Positions 18,736 to 25,901 of a DNA stretch of 25,901 nt are shown one piece after another (position 1 is the stretch's first letter; every line of letters begins with the position of its first letter). The position numbers and the translations under genes were made by a program. This DNA is from Seminavis robusta. Its lineage: Eukaryota; Bacillariophyta; Bacillariophyceae; Naviculales; Naviculaceae. The notes beneath the pieces are model-generated. The model made no database searches and was not told the origin of the DNA. It was given only the letters and a program-made list of their open reading frames with translations. The stretch spans positions 1 to 25,901 of the forward strand of contig CAICTM010001611.1 of assembly GCA_903772945.1 (NCBI GenBank), given 5' to 3'.

Positions 18736-19830
18736 ATGAACTTGCTTGGTTACGTTTCCCTTTTGCTTGCGTTGCTCTCATTAGCGACAGCCTTTCAACG
18801 ATATGGGATAGTCTCGATTGGTCCGCCATTCATGACAGAAGGTCGTCGACAGTCGGAGGTGTTCTCCACATCGTCGCCCTTGCTCTACGACGAACCCGTG
18901 TTTCGACCTCCTGCCGAATGGCGATCCCTCATTCTGCAAGTCACCATAGGCTGTAGTTGGAACAAATGCTCGTTTTGTGAAATGTACCAAACCAAACAGT
19001 TTCGAGCAAAGCCAATCGAAGATATCGAGCAGGAACTGCAGATCGTGGTAGCTACTCGTGGGCCGAATGCGGTCAGGGACGTCTTTTTGGCCGATGGGGA
19101 TGCCATGAGCTTACCTACCAAGCAGCTGATGGCTATATTGGAAATGATTCAACAGCACTTTCCACGAGTGCGCCGAGTGTCCAGCTACTGTTTGCCGCGC
19201 AACATTTACTACAAGTCTGTGCAAGACCTTACGGAACTACGCCATTTGGGACTTCGACTGGTGTATGTAGGCTGTGAATCCGGCAGTGACAACGTCTTGG
19301 ATGCCGTCCAAAAGGGAGAAACCTACGAAACATCCCTATCGGAACTTACCAAACTGCAAGACGCTGGCATCAAGCGATCCATCATGATCTTGTTGGGGTT
19401 GGGGGGCAAGCGGTACAGTGAGGAACACGCCATTCAATCTGCCCGCCTCGCTAGTGCAAGTCAACCGGAGTTTCTATCCGTTTTGACGACTTCATTTCCG
19501 CGAGGCTTGGACCGCATCGAAGAGGGCTATCGGATCCATTATTTGGAGCAAGAAGAAGAGGAAGCGACTCGCGACACCAAAAGTCCTCACTTCTTTGAAC
19601 CGTTGACGGCACGGGAGTCGTTGCAGGAATTGTACAGCTTTTTACAAAACACCAATATCACCACCAACAGTACAATCTTTCGATCCGATCATGCCTCAAA
19701 CTACTTGGTACTAAAGGGACGTCTCGGCAGAGACAAGCAAACGATGTTGGCACAGTTGGCTGCGGTTCTGGACGCTCCTGAAGAGGATGACGTTTACAAC
19801 TTGCGACCCGAATGGGCCCGTGGCTTGTAG
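18736..19830 (+). CDS. Radical SAM protein, probably plastid-targeted
   Basis: The product is 364 residues in one exon. The N-terminus is a hydrophobic signal peptide ending SLATA|FQRY. Phe directly after the predicted cleavage site matches the ASAFAP-type bipartite plastid signal of diatoms. The radical SAM core begins near residue 65. GCSWNKCSFC gives the [4Fe-4S]-binding cysteines C73, C78 and C81 in a CX4CX2C spacing rather than the common CX3CX2C. That spacing occurs in a bacterial group with GCSHN-type motifs. Further core features include DVFLADGDAM, YVGCESGSDNVLDAVQKG and an IMILLGLGGKRYSEEH strand, all typical of HemN/elongator-like radical SAM barrels. The reaction is not known. ATG 18736 is chosen because it alone gives the signal peptide. 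The tail shows no extra cluster-binding cysteines. Confidence 0.85.
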   Translation: MNLLGYVSLLLALLSLATAFQRYGIVSIGPPFMTEGRRQSEVFSTSSPLLYDEPVFRPPAEWRSLILQVTIGCSWNKCSFCEMYQTKQFRAKPIEDIEQELQIVVATRGPNAVRDVFLADGDAMSLPTKQLMAILEMIQQHFPRVRRVSSYCLPRNIYYKSVQDLTELRHLGLRLVYVGCESGSDNVLDAVQKGETYETSLSELTKLQDAGIKRSIMILLGLGGKRYSEEHAIQSARLASASQPEFLSVLTTSFPRGLDRIEEGYRIHYLEQEEEEATRDTKSPHFFEPLTARESLQELYSFLQNTNITTNSTIFRSDHASNYLVLKGRLGRDKQTMLAQLAAVLDAPEEDDVYNLRPEWARGL

Positions 19831-20540
19831 CGTTCAATTGATTGGTTGTTGATCATGAGAGCTGCAATGGAAGAACCAACATAATTTGGGTGGCCGTCGT
19901 TGATGATCCACCCATTCTCATGTCTGCTCGAAACAAGGCGGCTAGGAAGAAAAGTAGCTTTGTCACGGCACTCATTCTTGAGCTTCAAATGCTCCTGTTG
20001 CTTCCCAACCTTTTATTGCGTCATGGCATCCCCATGGATGCGTGGGAAAGGCCAATTCAGTGGCCTTGCTTCTCTGATGCAGTTCAGCCCAATTGTATGG
20101 TTGCTCAACACTGCTGGCTGTTCAACTTTGCTTCATGGGCAACTTGCTGCATGATGTGGTCAAATTGATTGTTAGCTCAATCATTATTGTCAACGCCAAC
20201 ATTGTTCTCCGTGTGCTTGTGGTTGACTTAACTGGGTATTGGCTAGCTACCGTACCGGTACCGGTACCTTGGTACTGGTACGTGTCGTGGGCACTGGTGC
20301 TACGATGTAATACATGTAAGGAAAGAGGAAAGAGCAATCAATGACAGCTCAATGACCCACTCTGTACCGGTACTCGACATAGTTGAAGCGCGCTTGAAGA
20401 TGTCTCCCTGGGGCATTTCGAAAATGGAGGAAGTGTTCAGGAGAAGAAGTGTTCGGGAGCAGTGTTTGGGAGAAGTGAAACCAAATTTGCAGAGGAATGC
20501 GATTCTCAGCTTGCCTTTTGATTCAGCGTTTTCCATCAAC
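19831..20540. other. Intergenic region with dispersed repeat and GGTACC motif cluster
   Basis: 19886-19969 is one copy of a dispersed element also found at 25533-25613. 20248-20284 is a cluster of overlapping GGTACCGGTACC and GGTACTGGTAC palindromes, with another near 20364. Open frames here are short and unrecognised. The 3' UTR of the radical SAM gene lies at the start. Confidence 0.45.
19886..19969 (+). repeat. Dispersed coding-like element, copy A
   Basis: It aligns with 25533-25613 over about 80 bp, sharing CCATTCTCATGTCT and GGCTAGGAAGAA. In the same frame both copies translate to WVAVVD..ILMS.R...ARK. Conservation of the reading frame suggests remnants of one protein-coding element, perhaps a transposon or multigene family. 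No family is recognised. Confidence 0.55.
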
Positions 20541-20661
20541 TGAACCCTTTGCCGAGACCCCTCGATCACCCAACAACACAATAACACAAAACAACACAAC
20601 ACAAAACCACACAACACGTTTACCACAACACATGACAACCACACCACGACCCGACCATTGA
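20541..20661 (+). promoter_or_regulatory. CA-rich leader of the receptor pseudogene
   Basis: The tract is almost entirely A and C from about 20,565 to 20,650 (repeated CAACACAA, ACCACACAAC). It sits directly before the first ATGs of the receptor relic. It resembles the A/C-rich 5' leader before the small ORF at 8489, so it probably marks the original transcript start region. Confidence 0.45.
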
Positions 20662-22888
20662 ATGCAGCGATGGTTCGACTTCTTAAAATACCGCTAGTAG
20701 ATTGGTTCTACTAACGCTAAGGTTGTTATGTATAACTGCAGCCAAAGAAGGGGACGACTTGATTCGTCAACTGCTTCTGCGAGTGCACGATTGCGTGGAT
20801 ACGTTTATGAATGTGGGTCCCTCGTATACGGCGCAAGTGGCGAACCTGTGGGATCCGCTCGAGTTATTCCCCAACAACTTGGAAGCTCCCGATCGCGATC
20901 TGGCCTTGAAGTTCTTGTACTCGAGTTTGTTGGAAATGAAGCGCAAGGTTTTCTTTGGCTTTTTCTTGGACGACGGTGTCTTGACAACTTACGACGAGGG
21001 AGGCTTGGGCGCCAATTATCGAGAACCTGGATTTTCGGGGTGCGACCCCTTTTTACCCTACCAACAATATCCATTACAACACGTGCGTCGATCGAGCCAA
21101 TGGTGAACACGTGCCTTGCTTAATGGAAGAAGGGACACAGTACGTGACAGTCGAGCACGAGGCTGCAGATGGCCATGGCAATGGCAATGCCAGTCAGCTG
21201 ATACCCTGTCCCAGGGAAAACAAAAATATCACTGAGTTTTTATTAACCTTGATGGTAACAACATTGTGTGGTGCCAAAACTACACCATCCGTACGGTACA
21301 GCCCAATCAAACCCTGGGATGCATTCCACGGTCGTATTCTTGTATACGACCCAACGATGGACAACTCACGCAAACAGACACCTTTGCGGATGGATCACCC
21401 GTCGACCGCGTCATTAGTGGACCCTACGCACAATGCGGTGGTGGCCAAGTAGTGTTTTGCAACACCACTCACACTGGAGTCTACCGCAGCCGCAACTACG
21501 ATCACCGGTATCGTGCCTTTTACCGGCAAGCCCGACAACTACAGAAACCACTGTTTCAGATCCATACACCTTTTTCTCGGATGGAAACATTGGGACCACC
21601 TCTTCCAGGCCCTTGTACCAATACCACAAGATGGCCGATATGGAAACAAACGACACTGCCTTTTCCGCTAAAATTTTCAAGGGAGTCATCGTGGTCGATT
21701 ATCAGTTGCAGGAAATTTCCACACCCTCGTCGAGATTGCCGCCAATCTCGAACAAACCGTTGTTATTGCCATTTACGAGAGTGTCTACAAAGACGAACCA
21801 TCCAAGGCTTGTCCTTTGTCTGAGGAGGACAAAGACAACAAATGCACCTTGCAAAGGATGACCGTGTCACAAATGGGAGAAGAAACGCTACTCGACAATA
21901 TCATCCAAAACGCTCATTTATCCTTGCAAGAGGCGGGGTTCCCGGACGACGAGATTGTCATTGTCAAAAACTACGACAACGACAAACAAGCAATGCCCAT
22001 GATGAAGCAGGAGCCGCCTATGCCGCACAGTCGATACCCTTTATAAGCCCCAACGAAAATCTAGAGTGGAGAATCGTTGTAGCAAGTCCCATTGAACAAT
22101 CCACCACCGATACCATTACTCCAGGAAGTGTCGCATTTGCACTCGTATGCGCTCTGGGAATCATTGGATGTGCCGTTTGCCTGGCGGCAAGATTTCGCAG
22201 GGATTCCATCTCCCAGTCCAAGTCCATCCTGTTCACTCTACCCATCATTGTGACACAATTCACCATACTCATGATTTTTACCTTTGTCGATCCATCGCGC
22301 CCCACGGAAACCCTGGAGCTGACGGCCAGCGAGCCCGTCCAGCACATTACTTTTCAAAGGGGCACGCCAGCGTTTTTCATCACGTCCTTGATCTTTACGG
22401 GGGAGATTGGTGTTCGCTGGCCAATCAGACCCGCAACGTCGATGCCGATATCGGGGAAGCTATACAGCTCATTATTCAAATGTACAACATTGCGTTCACC
22501 GGTAAGCAAGTATACTGACTGTCATAGGAACTCGGGTATCCGTGGGATTGGTGCATGCATGCATGCATGAGAACGAACAAATCCTCATTTGTTTTGCTTT
22601 TGTCTGAACACACTCCATCCAATGATGCATGCATCAGGTGCCCTCCTCGTCTGTATTTCCCAACTGGTCGACATGAGTCAGCAAAGTCAACGGATCATGC
22701 AAGGAATTGCAATCGAGCGGGTTCGGACTATGCGAAGGGATCTCAGCCGCAATCCAGCCTCATCCAGTGTTTGCGGGAGGCACACACTCAAGCATCGAGC
22801 AAAGCCAATCACCATACTGGATAGCTGTACGAGTTTCATTGGGAACGGTGATTTCTCTCAAGCACTTGATGGCTGTTTACTAGTTTAG
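20662..22888 (+). pseudogene. Pseudogene: class C (GABA-B-like) 7-helix receptor with extracellular sensor domain
   Basis: Successive coding blocks in different frames join into one receptor. About 20,702-21,050 encodes a membrane-distal sensor start (KFLYSSLLEMKRKVFFGFF, GANYREPGF). Blocks at about 21,055-21,240, 21,245-21,530, 21,535-21,700 and 21,705-21,990 continue an ectodomain reminiscent of dCache sensors (VVFCNTTHTG, DHRYRAFY, SDPYTFFSDGN). The block at about 21,990-22,385 has TM1 (SVAFALVCALGIIGCAVCL), then a loop and TM4 ending FTFVDPSRPTE, the VDP signature of GABA-B-type receptors. The region for TM2 and TM3 is missing. At 22,390-22,501 the block has ANQTRNVDADIGEA and MYNIAFTG, a class C hallmark. 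After an intron comes ALLVCISQLVDM. The six frame changes fit one 1-nt insertion and five 1-nt deletions, several in short homopolymers. With the internal deletion, it is almost certainly non-functional unless the assembly is at fault. Confidence 0.78.
22502..22637 (+). other. Intron remnant of 136 nt inside the receptor pseudogene
   Basis: The donor is ACCG|GTAAGC and the acceptor GCATCAG|GTGCCC. Splicing joins F T G to A L L V C I S Q in frame, restoring a plausible class C helix. The intron contains TGCATGCATGCATGCATG. Its presence shows the pseudogene was not made by retroposition. Confidence 0.65.
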
Positions 22889-23051
22889 TTTCAGACTGGA
22901 TGGGGAGGATTTGACTTATTTGTTGCGACTTTGAATTCAATTCGGAAGATGCCTAGGCTCTGATTCCATGAATCGGATCTGTCTATTCAAAATACATGCA
23001 AAAAACACGCGCAGCCATCATTTCTTGCGTGGCCTGGAATCCGAGAACGCC

Positions 23052-25028
23052 TTAACCGTGCTTCTCGCTAGTCTCCTTGCCATTCTTGTTGGCTTTCTTG
23101 GCGACCGCGGGAAGATCAGTCTCCTTGGCGTCCACTTCCATCCAGCCCTCGTCTTCGATCGCTTTGGCGTCAAGCAAAGGTACCTTTTCGAAACCATCTT
23201 CCAAGACGCCAGACTCGCGAAGCCCATAGTCGGGCAAGAACTTTTCAGAAAAGTCGTCCAAGCTCAGAACATCCTCTTCCGCGCACACAGCAACAAAATC
23301 TTCCTCGCTTTCGTTGTTTGCTGCGCTCTTCTTGACATTCTTCTGGTTCTGTTGCTGCTTATCACCAAACGTAGCAACCTCGTCATCCATGCTCCACTGC
23401 TGAGGCAAGCGTTCGTACATGTCGGCGGCAATCCAGTTTACGCCCTGCTCGGAAGAAGCCAAGTCCAGAGCCTGTGCCCTGAGAATCGCGCGCTTCTTGA
23501 TAGACTTATTTCCACCAAAGGCGGACACATAGTGCTGGGGGTCCGGATAATGAGCGACATAGACTTGCTGCAAAGCAATACGATCCAAAGCCTTTTCGTT
23601 CTTGTTGCTTCGAGCCTTCTGTTCCATTTGGATAAACTTTTGTTTCTGCTTTTCGCGGCGAGGATCATAAGGGGCGCAAGAGAGCGTAGACGGGGAAGCC
23701 TCTTCCTGGCGTTGCTGAAAGTGCAAGAGGCGAGATTCCAAGGAGCATTGACGCTCAGGAGTGGTTGCTTCCACCAAGAGCGCCTGTGTGCGTTCCAATT
23801 GACAAGAGATGTGCCCTCCAGGGCCAGCATCCATCGCTTGGCGCTTCTCCATCCGTTTGCGCAGCAATAAGACCTTGCGCTTCTCCAAGTCTGCACGCTC
23901 GGTATCATCATTGACCAATTTCAATTGAGTGTCGATCATTGCCAACTTTCTGTTGATTCCAGGAAAGGAGCCTCTTTTCATAGCGCGGTTCTTTAGCTGC
24001 TGCTGCTTCCTAGCAAGATTGGCTTCAACCTTTGCCTTTCGTTGGAGCAAGTATTGTCGCTGACCCTCATTGGTTACAGTCTTCAACTTCAGGGCAATCT
24101 TAATCAAACGCTGTGTCACCTTCGGAAAGGCAACAATCAACTGCGGATCCACTTCAGGCCCAGAGAAATCTTCCTCTTCCTCCTTCACACCATCCAGACC
24201 CACCTGGGTGTCCTCTTGTTTGGCTTCCTTTCTGAGGCTCTCCTGCTTCCTTGCAAGCTTGGCTTCTACCTTGGCCTTGCGATTGAGAAGAGCTTTGCGC
24301 CTGTCAGGATTCTTCACTGTCTTCAACTTCAGTGTGATCTTAGTCAACCGCTTGGTCACCTGAGGGAAGGCAGCAATCAGTTCCTCGTCAACTTCAAGCT
24401 TGCCAACATCTTCTTCCTTCTGGTCTTCTCCTGCGTTGTTTGTTACCTTGGGTGCACTTGCTCCAGCCTCGGCAGACGAGAAGGAAGTGTTGGGCTTCGG
24501 GACATCCACCTTCATCCACTGCTCATGATCATCGGCCGAGCTCACTACTCCACGACTGGTATCCTGCTTGTTCTCCTTGTTTGCCAACTTGGCTTCCAAA
24601 TTAGCCTTGCGTGCTTCCAAGTTAGCACGAGCTGCGGGGTCTTTCTCCTTCATCAATTTGGCCTCGATATTGGACAAGCGTTGCTTGATGTTCTGGCACT
24701 GCTTGTTGGCCCGCATCTGCTGCTTTTGAGCCAGCCTGTTTTGCACATTGGCCTTGCGCTTCTCCAGTTCCGCACGACGAGCTGGATCTTCTTCCGTCTT
24801 CAGCTTTTCTTGGATGATAGCCAAGCGCATGGCCAACCCAGGAAAAGCTGGCTGCTTGCCTTCCTTGGCAAAGCCATCGGCGAGTCCCTGCAGCATGACC
24901 AGACGTGCTAGCAGCTTGGCCTTCATCTTGGGCCCCAACTGATCTTGCTCCAAACGACGGGTAATCTTCACGATGCGCTCTTTGGGCCCCATGTTGGCGG
25001 CGTTGCTCTTCTTGAGTTTCGTTCCCAT
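23052..25028 (-). CDS. Coiled-coil protein with tandem ~41-residue helical repeats
   Basis: The product is about 658 residues in one exon, starting at ATG 25028 (MGTKLKKSN); the frame is open slightly further upstream but has no ATG there. It contains about six copies of a repeat with consensus RLxxIxxKL...D..RRAxLExRKAxVExxLAxKQ. Clear copies lie at about 63-104, 114-154, 223-264, 303-344 and 357-397. Degenerate ones lie at about 15-48 and 406-442. The third and fourth copies, with the preceding (V/D)D.(E/Q)LI.AFP.VT linker, are a more recent ~80-residue duplication visible in the DNA. The C-terminal third contains RREKQKQKFIQMEQ, a DPQHYVSAFGG segment and several acidic WM(K/E)VD-type motifs (also DEGWMEVDAK and EEDFVAVC). 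The protein has no signal peptide or membrane helix, so it is cytosolic or nuclear. I do not recognise the family. Confidence 0.8.
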   Translation of the reverse strand: MGTKLKKSNAANMGPKERIVKITRRLEQDQLGPKMKAKLLARLVMLQGLADGFAKEGKQPAFPGLAMRLAIIQEKLKTEEDPARRAELEKRKANVQNRLAQKQQMRANKQCQNIKQRLSNIEAKLMKEKDPAARANLEARKANLEAKLANKENKQDTSRGVVSSADDHEQWMKVDVPKPNTSFSSAEAGASAPKVTNNAGEDQKEEDVGKLEVDEELIAAFPQVTKRLTKITLKLKTVKNPDRRKALLNRKAKVEAKLARKQESLRKEAKQEDTQVGLDGVKEEEEDFSGPEVDPQLIVAFPKVTQRLIKIALKLKTVTNEGQRQYLLQRKAKVEANLARKQQQLKNRAMKRGSFPGINRKLAMIDTQLKLVNDDTERADLEKRKVLLLRKRMEKRQAMDAGPGGHISCQLERTQALLVEATTPERQCSLESRLLHFQQRQEEASPSTLSCAPYDPRREKQKQKFIQMEQKARSNKNEKALDRIALQQVYVAHYPDPQHYVSAFGGNKSIKKRAILRAQALDLASSEQGVNWIAADMYERLPQQWSMDDEVATFGDKQQQNQKNVKKSAANNESEEDFVAVCAEEDVLSLDDFSEKFLPDYGLRESGVLEDGFEKVPLLDAKAIEDEGWMEVDAKETDLPAVAKKANKNGKETSEKHG

Positions 25029-25901
25029 CTTTTTCCTTCTTGTTGACGGGATTGCGGTCAACAACAACAAATAAGCAACAAGGATGGCGATGATCGATGA
25101 GTGCTGAGAATTTGGAAGTGAGAGAGATCGTCGAGAGGCAGAACGGAAGGCACGATTCAGCGAGGTCGAGTTTACGTCATAACTGGATCTTCCGCACTTT
25201 TTTGGATCCTTTTATTTTCGGTCCGGGATGAAGGGCAGACGCAGATTGGACGAGTTAAACTTCATACCACTCTGCATCTGGGCACCATGGAGCCACGAAG
25301 CCGAAGCAGCTGCTGCAACTGAAGAACTCGACAAATCCTTCCTAAACATTGCTCTTGATTGTGTCCTAGAGCACTATCTGCCCCCATTAATTTGATCAGA
25401 CAGTTTTATACTATCACAGATGAGTGGCAACAGCTGATTGGCTGCCGGGATCTGCTGAAATCGCGAGGTGATGCTTTAAAACTCAAACATAGACAACACT
25501 TTCAACGCCACACCGAAAGAATCCTGGCTCCTTTGGGTTGCAGTGGTTGATCCATCCATTCTCATGTCTCTTCGAAGCATGCAGGCTAGGAAGAACGGTC
25601 ATCTTGCCACGGCTTGCACCACTATACCAAGCTTACTGTCTACACATTCATTTACATACACAAAAAAATGTGTCGAGAACAAATTGATCTTGCCAAGTTT
25701 TTCGGATTACCAACGGTGCCTCAGGAAGATTCCTCCTCGATGCCGCTAGATTGGTCGGGCAAAATCGTAAGGCTAGAGGTACCACCATTAAGACAGCCAA
25801 AGGCGTACCGGTAACCATCAGTGGAAAAAGATGATTGCGGAACTCCACCACAAAAGGCATATAGACGCAGGAAGTCAGGAAATTGACGGTTGTTGGTTGG
25901 G
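25029..25901. other. Intergenic region at the window end
   Basis: It contains the promoter side of the coiled-coil gene. 25533-25613 is copy B of the dispersed coding-like element. ATG 25668 opens a 48-codon frame after CAAAAAA that I cannot assign. No other gene is supported. Confidence 0.4.
25533..25613 (+). repeat. Dispersed coding-like element, copy B
   Basis: It matches copy A at 19886-19969. In the shared frame the translation reads WVAVVDPSILMSLRSMQARK, open upstream to about 25480 and downstream to 25749. This longer open frame suggests copy B is the less decayed one. The function is unknown. Confidence 0.55.

Noticed and set aside
22968..23870. 300-codon open frame on the + strand
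   Set aside because: It is antisense to the coiled-coil repeat gene; the translation is a hydrophobic mirror of its charged codons.
24042..24911. 289-codon Leu-rich open frame on the + strand
   Set aside because: It is another antisense shadow of the repeat gene; the apparent repeats simply mirror the minus-strand ones.
1..25901. CRISPR arrays, bacterial insertion sequences or operons
   Set aside because: No regularly spaced repeats, transposase motifs or bacterial gene packing were seen; introns and the tRNA intron point to a eukaryote.

Overview
The window looks like nuclear DNA of a stramenopile, most likely a pennate diatom. The reasons are: a plant-type LRR single-pass membrane protein with the architecture typical of large diatom LRR families; a radical SAM enzyme whose N-terminus ends in an ASAFAP-like plastid-import motif (ATA|F); short GT-AG introns; A/C-rich leaders before start codons; a Pns1/CTL transporter; and a tRNA-Gly with a canonical 37/38 intron. 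I suspect Seminavis robusta or a close relative from the LRR family style, but this is inference. Gene density is low (about one gene per 3 kb). Intergenic DNA is filled with degenerate repeats and recurrent GGTACCGGTACC-like motifs.

Layout. 1-1942 is repeat-rich and contains a tRNA-Gly(GCC) gene. 2072-3880 (-) is a choline-transporter-like protein whose 3' end is tandemly duplicated just downstream. 5120-7171 (+) is an LRR receptor-like protein. 8489-8650 (+) is a small ORF with a good leader. 9352-12168 (+) is the most striking gene: a single ORF joining a signal peptide, a WW-like motif, a type-I periplasmic-binding-protein-like domain and a complete pentameric ligand-gated (Cys-loop) ion channel. 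12962-14764 (-) is a type II membrane protein with a LicD/fukutin domain and a second, possibly glycosyltransferase-like, domain. 15866-17559 (-) is a two-exon gene for a single-pass membrane protein whose ectodomain is two ~145-residue units, each made of four W/LGY sub-repeats. 18736-19830 (+) is a probable plastid radical SAM protein with a CX4CX2C cluster motif. 20662-22888 (+) is a pseudogene of a class C (GABA-B-like) seven-helix receptor with an extracellular sensor domain, broken by about six one-base frameshifts and an internal deletion. 23052-25028 (-) is a charged protein with about six copies of a ~41-residue coiled-coil repeat. 25029-25901 is intergenic and carries a second copy of a dispersed element also found at 19886-19969.

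There is no operon logic here; neighbours are transcribed independently. The loose theme is the cell surface and sensing: LRR receptor, ligand-gated channel, class C receptor relic, choline transporter, glycan-modifying enzyme and repeat ectodomain protein. The best candidate for something undescribed is the WW/PBP/pLGIC fusion. Second is the eight-fold W/LGY repeat ectodomain.
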